Shown in pieces: positions 6,756 through 15,378 of a stretch of 30,828 nucleotides of DNA (the stretch's first letter is position 1; each line of letters opens with the position of its first letter). The DNA is from Cloacibacillus sp. (GTDB taxonomy: Bacteria > Synergistota > Synergistia > Synergistales > Synergistaceae). Made by a program: the position numbers and the translations under genes. The DNA lies in NCBI RefSeq assembly GCF_020860125.1, contig NZ_JAJBUX010000096.1:1-30828 (forward strand). The letters run 5' to 3'. The notes under the pieces were generated by a model that saw nothing but the letters and a program-made list of their open reading frames with translations, was not told where the DNA came from and did no database searches.

Positions 6756-7649
6756 ATGATTTACTTGGAAAGAAAAAGAGAGATCAAACGCTGCATCATA
6801 ATTACCGGCATGTCGGGCGCGGGAAAGTCATCCGCCCTAAATGTCTTTGAGGACCAGGGCTTCTACGCGATAGACAATCTGCCCCCCACACTTCTGCCGC
6901 AGCTTCTCGAGGTGCTTGAGGGCCATCAGTCCGCGGTGCGTAACGGCGTCACGGCGGTGGTCGACGTCCGCGGCCAGGACCTGCTGAACGACCTCGTCAA
7001 CGTAGCCGCCCGGTTCCGGGAGAAAAACGTCCATACGGAGATACTCTTTGTGGATTCCTCCGATGAGGCGCTTGTGCGCCGCTTTGAGACGACACGCAGA
7101 CGCCATCCGCTCGCAGAGGGGATGACGATACTTCAGGGAATCCAGAACGAAAGGGAACTTTTAAACGGTATTATAAAAAATGCCGATATAGTCATAGATA
7201 CAACCGGGCTCAAACTGCCCGATTTCAAAATACGGCTTCTTGAGGCCACGGGGATGTCGATGGAGGAGCCGGCGGTGATCGTCAGCTCTTTCGGCTTTAA
7301 GTACGGGGCGCCGCAGGATGCCGACTATATCCTTGACGTCCGCTTCCTGCCCAATCCAAACTATGTAGACGAGCTTCATCAGCTTTCAGGACGTGACGAA
7401 CCGGTGGTGAGATACCTGAAGGGCTTTCCCGCGCTGGGGGAATTTCTCTCGCGCGCGGAGCCGCTGCTCGACTATGTCTCTTCGGTCTACTGCGACACGG
7501 GCAAAAAGCAGCTGCATATCTGTATCGGCTGCACTGGAGGGCGGCACCGTTCCGTAGCCGTCACGGAGATCCTTGGAGCCTACCTGGAGGCGGCAGGCCG
7601 GCGCGTCAAGGTGCAGCACCGTGATGTGGATAAAGGAAACCTCTGGTGA
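6756..7649 (+). CDS. rapZ: RNase adapter / nucleotide-binding protein RapZ
   Basis: RapZ (YvcJ in Bacillus) is a P-loop protein. In enterobacteria it binds the GlmZ/GlmY small RNAs and glucosamine-6-phosphate; elsewhere it has a linked but less defined role in cell-envelope precursor supply. Walker A is GMSGAGKS at residues 18-25. GFYAIDNLPPTLLP follows, as in all RapZ proteins. The C-terminal domain carries FLPNPNYVDELHQLSGRD and the IGCTGGRHRSVAVTE signature. The 297-residue length is normal. ATG 6756 has only a weak purine-rich ribosome site. The stop overlaps the next gene as GTGA. The rapZ-yvcK-whiA order is the conserved one known from Firmicutes and Actinobacteria. Confidence 0.95.
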   Translation: MIYLERKREIKRCIIITGMSGAGKSSALNVFEDQGFYAIDNLPPTLLPQLLEVLEGHQSAVRNGVTAVVDVRGQDLLNDLVNVAARFREKNVHTEILFVDSSDEALVRRFETTRRRHPLAEGMTILQGIQNERELLNGIIKNADIVIDTTGLKLPDFKIRLLEATGMSMEEPAVIVSSFGFKYGAPQDADYILDVRFLPNPNYVDELHQLSGRDEPVVRYLKGFPALGEFLSRAEPLLDYVSSVYCDTGKKQLHICIGCTGGRHRSVAVTEILGAYLEAAGRRVKVQHRDVDKGNLW

Positions 7650-8764
7650 ACGCCGTTCTCTGGATACTCACCTTCATAATAGCCTTTATGCTTGGCGGGG
7701 CGGCCGTCTACTTTATAGCGCCCAAACGGCGCAGATTCTGGAGGCGGCCCGCGGAGCGCCACCGCATCATGTCGAACGCCCTTGAGTACAGACTCTCGCT
7801 GGGGCCGCGCGTCGTCGCGATCGGCGGCGGCACGGGGCTTTCAACGCTGCTTGGCGGCCTTAAGGGCTTCACCCGGAATATCACGGCGGTGGTCGCCGTC
7901 ACTGACGAGGGCGGCAGCTCCGGGAGGCTGCGCCAGGAGTGGGGCATGTTGCCCCCGGGAGATATCCGCAACTGTATCGTCGCGCTCGCGGAGAACGACA
8001 GCTCGCTGAACAGCCTGCTCAATTTCCGCTTCGACCGCGGCGAGCTTAAAGGGCACAGTTTGGGAAACCTCATCCTGCTCGCGACGACAGAGATGATGGG
8101 CGATTTCCAGCGCGCCGTGGAGGAGCTGAACAAGCTCCTCGCCATACGCGGGCAGGTGCTGCCCGTAACGACGGATAATGTGACGCTCAAGGGAGAGACC
8201 ACTGACGGCAGGCTGGTCTCCGGCGAGCTTGAGATATCGGATAACGGCAGTCAGCTGGCGAAGCTATGGATAGAGCCTGCGGACGCCGAGGCGCTGACCG
8301 GCGTAAAACAGGCCTTCGCCGAGGCTGAGATCATCGTGCTCGGGCCCGGAAGCCTCTTCACCAGCGTGCTTCCGAACCTTCTGCTCAGCGATATGGCGAA
8401 GCTGCTTCGAGATACTAAGGTCCCCATCGTCTATATCGCGAATCTGATGACGCAGCCGAAGGAGACGGAGGGCATGAACATCGTCGCCCATGTCGACTGG
8501 ATAACCGGCGTTCTGGGGACCGTCCCCGATTATGTGCTCGCTAACCAGTCCGCGATACCGGCGGAATTTCTTTCACGCTACAGCAAGATCGGCGCGGAGC
8601 CTCTATACCTCTCCGCGAAAGAGGAAAATTATTTGGAGTCGCTCGGAACGACGGTGGTCTACGGCGATTACTGTGAGATAAGAAACGGGAAGTACCTGCG
8701 GCATAACGCGCAGAACCTCTCGGAGACGATCATGGAACTTATCCGCGAGAACAGGAAGAGCTGA
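7646..8764 (+). CDS. yvcK: Gluconeogenesis/envelope factor YvcK (GlmR, CofD-like fold) with N-terminal membrane segment
   Basis: The core from about residue 54 is a typical YvcK/GlmR protein. It has VVAIGGGTGLSTLLGGLK as the nucleotide-sugar-binding loop, AVTDEGGSSGRLRQEWG, GDIRNCIVALA, GHSLGNLILLA and LGPGSLFTSVLPNLL. Family members bind UDP-sugars and control carbon flow to peptidoglycan. The unusual part is the first 50 residues. About 22 hydrophobic residues (LWILTFIIAFMLGGAAVYFIA) are followed by a run of arginines, which looks like a single membrane anchor with the core in the cytoplasm. The GTG start at 7646 overlaps the rapZ stop by four bases, supporting this longer form. A soluble form would need an internal start such as ATG at residue 42 (position 7769). 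Confidence 0.93.
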   Translation: MNAVLWILTFIIAFMLGGAAVYFIAPKRRRFWRRPAERHRIMSNALEYRLSLGPRVVAIGGGTGLSTLLGGLKGFTRNITAVVAVTDEGGSSGRLRQEWGMLPPGDIRNCIVALAENDSSLNSLLNFRFDRGELKGHSLGNLILLATTEMMGDFQRAVEELNKLLAIRGQVLPVTTDNVTLKGETTDGRLVSGELEISDNGSQLAKLWIEPADAEALTGVKQAFAEAEIIVLGPGSLFTSVLPNLLLSDMAKLLRDTKVPIVYIANLMTQPKETEGMNIVAHVDWITGVLGTVPDYVLANQSAIPAEFLSRYSKIGAEPLYLSAKEENYLESLGTTVVYGDYCEIRNGKYLRHNAQNLSETIMELIRENRKS

Positions 8765-8775
8765 GGGCGCATATA

Positions 8776-9690
8776 ATGGAAGGTCTGAATCATACCATCT
8801 GGGACGAGTGGGGCGCGCTTCCGGTCTCCCAGCCGGTAAAAGACGAGGCGGCCGGAATCATCGACGGCATGAGTTATAATGTGGAGGGCGAAGATTATCT
8901 CTTCACCTCGCCCCGCCTCTTCGTCGTGCGGCGGCTGATGCGTCTCTGGGGAGAGTGCGAATGGAGTGGCCCGGCTGACGGAGAGGGCATCCGCCTTATC
9001 CACACGCAGCAGAGGGGCCGGATCGTATTCTCCATCGGCAGGCGCGCGGCGACGGAGATATTCGCCGTCACAAACGCGATGGCGAAGCGCACGCGAAATT
9101 GGAACTGGGTACGCGGTCTCTTTGGGAGCTGCGGCGCGCTCTATATACCGAGGGCGGGATATTATCTGGTCATCCGGCCGCCGGCGGGGAAGGGCTCCGC
9201 GGAGCGCGTTCAGGCGATATTGAAATCCTGCGGCTTCACGGTCGGCGTGAGAAAGAAGATGGAGTGCCGCGAACTGATGCTGAGAGACCAGCAGCAGATT
9301 GTCACCTTTCTCTCTCGCATAGGGCTCGTTAAGACGGCCCTCGACCTCGAGGAGACGGCGATTTACCGTTCGATGAGGAGCCACGCCAATAAGCTCGTGA
9401 ACTGCGACGCCGCGAACATCAATAAGAGCCTGGAGGCGGCCCGCCTCCAGATGGAGCTGATCCGTCAGATGGAGGACCTTGGAATAGTGGAAGAGCTTCC
9501 AGCGCCGCTTTTTGAGCTGGTAATGGCGCGGAAGAAAAATCCGAGCATAACTTTAAAAGAACTTGGACAAACTTTACCGAGACCAATTAGCAAAAGTACG
9601 GTAGAATATAGGTGGCGGAAATTAGAAACCATGCTAAGAAAGCAATCAAAGGGGGATGATGCCAATGTACTTAGGAAAGGCAGACGTTAA
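8776..9690 (+). CDS. whiA: WhiA-family DNA-binding protein
   Basis: WhiA combines a degenerate LAGLIDADG homing-endonuclease-like domain with a C-terminal helix-turn-helix and acts as a transcription factor or chromosome-associated protein in cell division. Here the LAGLIDADG-like part is around residues 110-165 (WVRGLFGSCGALYIPRAG), without the acidic residues needed for nuclease activity. The MRSHANKLVNCDAANINKS region and the final SKSTVEYRWRKLETM match the WhiA helix-turn-helix (normally SKSGVNHRLRKL). The 304-residue length is normal. GAGGG at 8763-8767 precedes the ATG. It follows yvcK by 11 bases and overlaps the start of the debranching enzyme. Confidence 0.92.
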   Translation: MEGLNHTIWDEWGALPVSQPVKDEAAGIIDGMSYNVEGEDYLFTSPRLFVVRRLMRLWGECEWSGPADGEGIRLIHTQQRGRIVFSIGRRAATEIFAVTNAMAKRTRNWNWVRGLFGSCGALYIPRAGYYLVIRPPAGKGSAERVQAILKSCGFTVGVRKKMECRELMLRDQQQIVTFLSRIGLVKTALDLEETAIYRSMRSHANKLVNCDAANINKSLEAARLQMELIRQMEDLGIVEELPAPLFELVMARKKNPSITLKELGQTLPRPISKSTVEYRWRKLETMLRKQSKGDDANVLRKGRR

Positions 9691-11644
9691 CACCTATGAC
9701 AAAGGCGCCGGGAGGGAGTTCCTTGTCTCCAACGGGCGCGGAAGCTACGGGTTTTCCACAGTCATAGGGGCGAACACAAGGAGAGAGCACGGCCTTCTCG
9801 TAGTGAGGCCTGAAAGCGAAAGGCAGCACTCGGTCCTGGTCAGCAAAATTGAAGAGACCATTTTTGACCGCAATAAGAAATACCAGCTCTCAACGAACCG
9901 TTACAAGGATCTGGTTTATCCGGACGGTTACAGGTATCTACAGGAATATCAGGGAAATCCATTCCCAAGTATACTTTTTGTAATTCATAGTATCCTCCTC
10001 AAAAAATCGATTTTTATGCCGCATGGAAAAGAATGCACGGTAATAAAGTATGAGCTTTTGGCAGCTCCTGATAAGGTCCGCCTTGATCTGTGCCCGCTCT
10101 TCGCCCACAGGCTGAGCGATACTGTATGCCCTGAATCGGGTAAGACCGAATTCAGCGTATCCTCCGACGACGCGCACAGCATCAGCGTAAAGGGCAGGGG
10201 ACACGCCAGCTGCTGCTCGGCCACGGCCGGCACCTGGTCGCTGAAGCCCCTCTGGTTTGAAAACCTCATCTACGAGCAGGACGACCGTCCAGAATCCGCC
10301 GGCGTCGACCATCTGTGGTCGCCGGGATTCATCTCCAACGAGATATCCGAGGGCGACGTGGTCTATGTGGTGCTCTCCGAGAAGCCGCAGAGCTTCACGC
10401 TCAAAGAGCTTGCCGCCATGGAAAAAGAGACGGCGGAGAGATTTGAAAATATCCTCGAGCAGGCGAATATACCCGCCCTCAACAGCGCTGAGCAGGATAT
10501 GATCGTATCCTCGTACCATCTCGTCGACGACCGCCCAGAGAGCATCGCCCCTATCTATACCGGCTATCCCTCAGTCGATACGAAGGCGCGCGACACCTTT
10601 ATCTCGCTACCCGGACTGCTTCTCGCCACCGGCAGGGAAGCGGTAGCGGCGAAGACGCTAAAATACTGGCTTGAGATCGCCGAGAAAAACGGCTGGGTCA
10701 TGCCCGAGAAATTCGCCGACGACGGCTCCTGTGAATTTGGCTGCATCGACAACGGACTCTGGTTCGTATACGCGGCGGACAAATACCTCACGCACCATAA
10801 AGAGGCTGACGCTCAGGACAGAGCGGCGTTCGCCCGCGCGATAAAAGAGATCGTCGAAAAATATATTTCCGGCGCCGCCGAGCTTGACGCGGTATGCGAC
10901 CCGAATATGCTCCTCCGCATGACCTCGGCGCATCCATCAAGATACTGGATGAACGCCGTGGCCGGCGACGAAGTCGTTGTTCCGCGCAAGGGATACCTCG
11001 TAGAGGTCAACGCCCTTTGGTATAACGCGCTGAAATGCGCCGCAAAATACGCGCTTGAGTGCGGCTGCGCCGATTCGGCGAAAAAGTATGAAGAGGCGGC
11101 GGAGAAGTGTGCCAAGTCCTTCAACGATACCTTCTGGAGCTTTGATATGAAAGGCCTCTACGACAGCGTCGATCCGGAGACCTTCAAAAACGACGGCACG
11201 ATCCGCCCGAACCAGATACTGGCGGCTTCGCTGCCCTTCAGCCCGCTCTCGCCGGAGGCGGCGCAGAATGTGGTGCGCCTCTGCTGGAACGAGCTCTACA
11301 CGACATACGGACTCCGTACCCTCGACCCGCGCCATGACAAGTTCAAGGGCCGTTCCGAGGGACGCCTGGACCAGCGCCTCAAGGCCCGCTACCGCGGCAT
11401 GGCCTGGACATGGCTGCTGGGGCAGTTCATCACCGCCTACCTCAAGAACAACCCCTCGCGTAAGGATCTCGGCTGGATATTCGTCCGTCCGTTCAACTCG
11501 CACCTGCGCCACGGATGCCTCGGCGGAGTGGCCGAACTCTTCGACGGCATGATGCCCTACCGTCCGCACGGAGACGTCCTCAGCGCCGTATCGCTCGGAG
11601 AGCTCCTGCGCGTGCTGCATGAGAACCTTGAGGTCAGCGAATAA
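9665..11644 (+). CDS. Glycogen-debranching enzyme-like amylo-alpha-1,6-glucosidase (GDE family)
   Basis: Residues 10-45 (GREFLVSNGRGSYGFSTVIGANTRREHGLLV) are the N-terminal GDE domain, and the C-terminal two-thirds form the (alpha/alpha)6-barrel amylo-alpha-1,6-glucosidase domain of CAZy GH133 type. Landmarks are the barrel segments DNGLWFVYA, EVNALWYNALKC, IRPNQILAASLP and YGLRTLDPRHDKFKGR, and the YRGMAWTWLLGQF helix. These enzymes remove alpha-1,6 branches of glycogen. I chose ATG 9665 because GGGGG at 9651-9655 lies nine bases upstream; two earlier ATGs are too close to it. The gene overlaps whiA by 26 bases and so is the last member of the rapZ operon, linking envelope and carbon control to reserve glucan. 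Glycolysis genes follow. Confidence 0.88.
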   Translation: MYLGKADVNTYDKGAGREFLVSNGRGSYGFSTVIGANTRREHGLLVVRPESERQHSVLVSKIEETIFDRNKKYQLSTNRYKDLVYPDGYRYLQEYQGNPFPSILFVIHSILLKKSIFMPHGKECTVIKYELLAAPDKVRLDLCPLFAHRLSDTVCPESGKTEFSVSSDDAHSISVKGRGHASCCSATAGTWSLKPLWFENLIYEQDDRPESAGVDHLWSPGFISNEISEGDVVYVVLSEKPQSFTLKELAAMEKETAERFENILEQANIPALNSAEQDMIVSSYHLVDDRPESIAPIYTGYPSVDTKARDTFISLPGLLLATGREAVAAKTLKYWLEIAEKNGWVMPEKFADDGSCEFGCIDNGLWFVYAADKYLTHHKEADAQDRAAFARAIKEIVEKYISGAAELDAVCDPNMLLRMTSAHPSRYWMNAVAGDEVVVPRKGYLVEVNALWYNALKCAAKYALECGCADSAKKYEEAAEKCAKSFNDTFWSFDMKGLYDSVDPETFKNDGTIRPNQILAASLPFSPLSPEAAQNVVRLCWNELYTTYGLRTLDPRHDKFKGRSEGRLDQRLKARYRGMAWTWLLGQFITAYLKNNPSRKDLGWIFVRPFNSHLRHGCLGGVAELFDGMMPYRPHGDVLSAVSLGELLRVLHENLEVSE

Positions 11645-11770
11645 AACAGGCAGCCGCCGGCCAGCGTGACATACGTTTTTGTATTGCAGAATGTTTGCGG
11701 TTCAATCGGTGTCTGTATAAGTCGGACGAATAAAAAATAAGCGTTAATTTACAAAAATAGAATTTTTTGT

Positions 11771-11799
11771 TTGACATAAACGTAATATAGTAGCACAAT
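11771..11799 (+). promoter_or_regulatory. Probable sigma-70 type promoter for gap-pgk
   Basis: A consensus TTGACA at 11771-11776 is followed, after 17 bases, by CACAAT at 11794-11799. The -10 is imperfect but correctly placed, in an AT-rich stretch 80 bases before the gap start. The expected transcription start, about 11806, falls at the base of a stem-loop. Confidence 0.6.
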
Positions 11800-11802
11800 C
11801 AT

Positions 11803-11837
11803 AAAAGAAGGATAAATACTAGGTTTATCCCTCTTTT
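11803..11837 (+). promoter_or_regulatory. 5'-terminal stem-loop in the gap leader
   Basis: GGATAAA (11810-11816) pairs with TTTATCC (11824-11830). The outer arms AAAAGA and TCTTTT extend the stem after one mismatch, giving about 13 pairs around a seven-base loop. It begins almost at the predicted transcript start, as mRNA-stabilising 5' hairpins do. No T-run follows outside the stem, so I do not call it a terminator. Confidence 0.5.
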
Positions 11838-11875
11838 CACAAGGTATTGGTAAAAATTCTAAGGAGGCACTTACA

Positions 11876-12895
11876 ATGGCTAAGTACAAGGTTGCAATCA
11901 ACGGGTTTGGACGTATCGGACGTCTTTCTCTTCGCGCGTTTTTCACGAACGGGAAAGATAATGAATTTGAAATAGTGGCGATAAACGACCTCACACCGCC
12001 GGCATCTCTTGCATATCTGCTTAAGTATGACTCAGTATTCCGCCGTTTCCCCGGCACAGTTGAAGTCGACGGCGACTACCTCGTCGTAAACGGACAGCGG
12101 ATCAAGGCCCTTGCGGAGCCCGATCCCGCGAAACTGCCCTGGAAAGAGATGGGCGTAGACCTTGTCATAGAGTCGACCGGCCGCTACACGGACGCCAATC
12201 AGGCGAAGGCGCACATCGAAGCCGGCGCGAAAAAGGTCATCATCTCGGCTCCCGCCAAGAACCATGACGCCACGATAGTTATGGGTGTCAACGAGGGCGT
12301 CTACGATCCTAAGAAAGACAACATCATCTCCAACGCCTCCTGCACGACAAACTGCCTTGCTCCTGTCTGCAAAGTCCTCCAGGACAAGTTTGGCATCAAA
12401 GAGGGGCTCATGAACACCATCCACGCATACACGAACGACCAGAAGACGCTCGACTTCCCGCACAAGAACCTCTCGCGCGGCAGAGCGGCGGCCCTTTCGA
12501 TCATACCGACCAGCACCGGAGCCGCGAAGGCGATCTCCGAGGTCATGCCGGAGCTCAAAGGCAAGCTCAACGGCTTTGCGCTCCGCGTACCGACCCCCGA
12601 CGTTTCGGTAGTCGACCTCACCGTAGTCCTCGAGAAGCCGGCGACGGTGGACGAAGTCAACGCGGCGATGAAAGAGGCGGCCGAGGGCCCGCTTAAGGGA
12701 ATACTCGAGTACGAGCCTGAAGACCTCGTGTCGATGGACTTCGTCGGTGACACCAATTCGTCGATATTCGCGCCGATGCACACCATGTCCATGGGAGACA
12801 GAATGATAAAGCTCCTCTCATGGTACGATAACGAGTGCGGATACAGCAACAGAGTCATCGACCTCGCGAACTACATCTTCAAAAAGGGACTTTAA
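11876..12895 (+). CDS. gap: Glyceraldehyde-3-phosphate dehydrogenase, type I
   Basis: GAPDH oxidises glyceraldehyde-3-phosphate to 1,3-bisphosphoglycerate with NAD. The N-terminal Rossmann motif is INGFGRIGRLSLR, and the NDL at residues 38-40 favours NAD over NADP. The catalytic cysteine is C156 in SNASCTTNCLAP, with the partner histidine in the MNTIHAYTNDQ segment. LSWYDNECGYSNRV marks the C-terminus. The 339-residue length is standard. An AAGGAGG lies about seven bases before the ATG. It is followed at three bases by pgk, forming a gap-pgk transcriptional unit with a dedicated promoter and leader hairpin. Confidence 0.97.
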   Translation: MAKYKVAINGFGRIGRLSLRAFFTNGKDNEFEIVAINDLTPPASLAYLLKYDSVFRRFPGTVEVDGDYLVVNGQRIKALAEPDPAKLPWKEMGVDLVIESTGRYTDANQAKAHIEAGAKKVIISAPAKNHDATIVMGVNEGVYDPKKDNIISNASCTTNCLAPVCKVLQDKFGIKEGLMNTIHAYTNDQKTLDFPHKNLSRGRAAALSIIPTSTGAAKAISEVMPELKGKLNGFALRVPTPDVSVVDLTVVLEKPATVDEVNAAMKEAAEGPLKGILEYEPEDLVSMDFVGDTNSSIFAPMHTMSMGDRMIKLLSWYDNECGYSNRVIDLANYIFKKGL

Positions 12896-12898
12896 GCC

Positions 12899-14089
12899 AT
12901 GCGCCTGAAGACCTTTTCACCATCGGAGGTAGCGGGGAAAAAGGTTCTGGTGAGGGTGGACTTCAACGTCCCCCTCGCCGACGGCAGGGTCAGCGACGAT
13001 ACGCGCATCAAGGCCCACCTTCCGACGCTTACGGCTCTGCGTGAGGCGGGCGCGAAGGTTGCCCTGATCTCACATCTCGGCAGGCCGAAGGGAACCTTCA
13101 ACCTTAAATACACACTGGAACCCGTAGGCGAGGAGCTTGCGAAGCTCACGGGCTGGCTCGTGCGTTTCGTCCCCGACTGCGTGGGTGAAAAGGTTGACGA
13201 GGCCGTAGCCTCCTGGAGAGACGGCGAAGTGCTGCTGCTGGAGAACGTCCGTTTCTATCCCGAAGAGGAGAAAAACGACATCGAATTCGCCAAGCGGCTC
13301 ACAAAGGACTTCGACCTCTTCGTGATGGACGCCTTCAGCGCCTCGCACAGGGCGCACGCCTCGACAAGGGCGGCGGCTGAGCTTCTGCCCTCATATTCAG
13401 GCAAACTCATCGACCGTGAGATCACGATGCTCTCCGCGGCGCGCGACGAACCGAAGAAACCCTTCGTCCTCATCCTCGGCGGCGCTAAGGTCTCCGACAA
13501 GATAGCGGTGGTGGAGAATATGCTTAAAAAGGTCGATACCATCCTTATCGGCGGCGGCATGGCCTTCACCTTCCTCAAGGCGCAGGGCAAAGAGATCGGT
13601 AAATCGCTCTGCGAGACCGAGAAGCTCGACTTCGCGGCCAGGATGCTTGACGAAGCCGCGAAACTAGGTGTAAAGATCATGCTTCCGACGGATGTCGTCA
13701 CCGCGCCGGAATTCAAAGTCGATTCGCCGGCGTCGGTGGTCTCCGCGGGGGCCATTCCCGCCGATCAGATGGGGCTTGACATCGGTCCAGCGACCGCCGG
13801 GCTATTCGCGAAAGAGATAACGGCGGCTAAGACCGTGCTCTGGAACGGACCGATGGGCGTCTTTGAGATGCCGGCCTTCGCTAAGGGCACCGAAGCCGTG
13901 GCCAAGGCGCTCGCCGACGCCACCGCAAAGGGCGCGCTGACGGTCGTCGGCGGGGGAGACTCCGCGGCGGCGATAGCTCTCTTCAAAATGGAGGACAAGG
14001 TCTCGCACGTCTCCACGGGCGGCGGCGCAAGCCTTGAATTCTTTGAGGGGAAGAGTCTGCCGGGCATCGAGCCCTACGTTTTAGATTAG
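12899..14089 (+). CDS. pgk: Phosphoglycerate kinase
   Basis: PGK transfers phosphate from 1,3-bisphosphoglycerate to ADP, the first ATP-forming step of glycolysis. Conserved features are VLVRVDFNVPL near the N-terminus, LISHLGRPKG, ENVRFYPEEE, the FVLILGGAKVSDKI hinge region, GGGMAFTFLKA, WNGPMGVFE and the final VGGGDSAAAI nucleotide loop (usually GGGDTAAA). The 396-residue length is normal. It starts three bases after gap with no separate ribosome site visible beyond the gap 3' end (AAAAAGGGAC), suggesting coupled translation. A strong terminator lies 23 bases after the stop. Confidence 0.97.
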   Translation: MRLKTFSPSEVAGKKVLVRVDFNVPLADGRVSDDTRIKAHLPTLTALREAGAKVALISHLGRPKGTFNLKYTLEPVGEELAKLTGWLVRFVPDCVGEKVDEAVASWRDGEVLLLENVRFYPEEEKNDIEFAKRLTKDFDLFVMDAFSASHRAHASTRAAAELLPSYSGKLIDREITMLSAARDEPKKPFVLILGGAKVSDKIAVVENMLKKVDTILIGGGMAFTFLKAQGKEIGKSLCETEKLDFAARMLDEAAKLGVKIMLPTDVVTAPEFKVDSPASVVSAGAIPADQMGLDIGPATAGLFAKEITAAKTVLWNGPMGVFEMPAFAKGTEAVAKALADATAKGALTVVGGGDSAAAIALFKMEDKVSHVSTGGGASLEFFEGKSLPGIEPYVLD

Positions 14090-14111
14090 CGAAGATGAAA
14101 TAAAAGATTCG

Positions 14112-14138
14112 AAGGGCGGATAATATCCGCCCTTTTCT
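14112..14138 (+). terminator. Strong Rho-independent terminator after pgk
   Basis: A nine-pair stem from 14113 to 14133 (AGGGCGGAT with ATCCGCCCT) closes a three-base loop, and the right arm runs into TTTTCTG. It separates gap-pgk from tpiA, so tpiA needs either read-through or its own promoter in the 150 AT-rich bases that follow. Confidence 0.9.
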
Positions 14139-14287
14139 GTATAAGAGTATAAGGAGCTGTGAAGGACGTAATCTTGATTCTTATACATTGGATAAATAGC
14201 TTAAAATAAAGAAATAAAACTGCCCTGAAAACAAAAATAAAAACGGTATGGCAGTCGATCATTGAGATAGAAGGGAATGTATCTAGT

Positions 14288-15073
14288 ATGCGCAGAAAGT
14301 TTATCGCGGGCAACTGGAAGATGTTTAATGGCCCGAAGGCCACAAGTGAATTTCTTAACAAGTTCGATGCGGAGATAAAGGCCGCTCCTGAGGTACAAAA
14401 GGCCGTTGCCGACGGGAAGGAAGAGATCGCTTTCTTCGTTCCTGCCGTCTCGCTGCTCACCGCCGCCTGCGGCGCTAAAGAGATGCCGGTGATAATCGGC
14501 GCGCAGAATACACATTGGGAAAAGAGCGGCGCCTTTACGGGCGAAATATCGGTGCCGATGATCACGGAGATCGGCGCGACGCACGTCCTGATCGGCCACA
14601 GCGAGAGACGTCACATCTTCCGCGAAATAGACGAAGAGCTCAACAAAAAGGTGCACGCAGCCGTAGAGGGCGGCCTGACCGCGGTTCTTTGCGTCGGCGA
14701 GACGCTTGAGGAACGCGAATCGGGAAAGGCCTTCGAGGTCATCAAGAGACAGTTTGTCGAGGGGCTTAAGGGTATGGAGGGAAAGACCGTCGCTGAAAAG
14801 GTGATCGTCGCCTACGAACCCGTCTGGGCCATCGGTACCGGCAAGACTGCCAGCGACGCCGACGCGGAAGATATCTGCAAATTCATACGCGGCCTCGCGG
14901 CGGAATGCTACTGTGCAAAGACGGCCGATGAGCTCATCGTACTGTACGGCGGCAGCGTAAAACCTGAAAATACAATGGGCATCATCTCACAGCCGGACAT
15001 CGACGGTGTGCTTGTCGGCGGAGCCTCGCTCAAACCTGAGAGCTTCATCCAGATAGTAAAGAACGCGCTGTAG
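14288..15073 (+). CDS. tpiA: Triosephosphate isomerase
   Basis: TPI interconverts dihydroxyacetone phosphate and glyceraldehyde-3-phosphate. The catalytic residues are visible: Lys in AGNWKM near residue 11, His in LIGHSERR, and Glu in VIVAYEPVWAIGTGKTA just before the flexible loop. The phosphate-gripping LYGGSVKPEN and GVLVGGASL segments complete the barrel. At 261 residues it is slightly long, owing to a short insertion near the N-terminus (EVQKAVADGKEE). ATG 14288 is the only sensible start. No strong ribosome site precedes it (GAAGGGAATG at 14271-14280 is closest). It lies 198 bases after pgk, beyond a terminator. Confidence 0.97.
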   Translation: MRRKFIAGNWKMFNGPKATSEFLNKFDAEIKAAPEVQKAVADGKEEIAFFVPAVSLLTAACGAKEMPVIIGAQNTHWEKSGAFTGEISVPMITEIGATHVLIGHSERRHIFREIDEELNKKVHAAVEGGLTAVLCVGETLEERESGKAFEVIKRQFVEGLKGMEGKTVAEKVIVAYEPVWAIGTGKTASDADAEDICKFIRGLAAECYCAKTADELIVLYGGSVKPENTMGIISQPDIDGVLVGGASLKPESFIQIVKNAL

Positions 15074-15378
15074 ATACGAAAGACAACGTTACATAACGGC
15101 AAAGATATAGGACATAAAGCGCATGAACCGCACTATATAAAAATAGCCTCATAATCAGCATCTGGCCCCTCCCGGATATTTCGAGAGGGGGTCTATGTAA
15201 CATAAGATAAATTATAGGACATCATTATAAAGCGCTTCCCCATCAATACTTGAGTGTGTTAAAATGCAAAAAAGAGGGATTCTGCCACGCGTATTGCTGT
15301 GAAAGAATCCCTCTTTTTGTAATTATAAGTCGTAATCCCAAAATTCAGTTTCCGGAAGACCGACTTTAAAGTCCGTCT
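15074..15378. other. 305-bp convergent intergenic region
   Basis: No gene is seen between tpiA and the convergent reductase gene. It contains a GC-rich hairpin without a T-run (CCCCTC...GAGGGG, about 15164-15190) and a near-direct repeat (TATAGGACAT followed closely by AAAGCGC, at about 15106 and again near 15211). The strong bidirectional terminator at 15269-15318 completes it. Confidence 0.5.
15269..15318. terminator. Bidirectional Rho-independent terminator
   Basis: AAAAAGAGGGATTCT (15269-15283) pairs perfectly over 15 bases with AGAATCCCTCTTTTT (15304-15318) around a 20-base loop. The arms end in a T-run on both strands, so it serves tpiA (+) and the reductase gene (-) alike. Confidence 0.92.

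Noticed and set aside
8668..9384. 238-codon minus-strand frame
   Set aside because: Antisense shadow of whiA in GC-rich DNA.
10937..11620. 227-codon minus-strand frame
   Set aside because: Antisense to the debranching enzyme; no motif or ribosome site.
12032..12781. 249-codon minus-strand frame
   Set aside because: Antisense to gap, with Arg/Val/Asp-biased composition typical of shadow frames.
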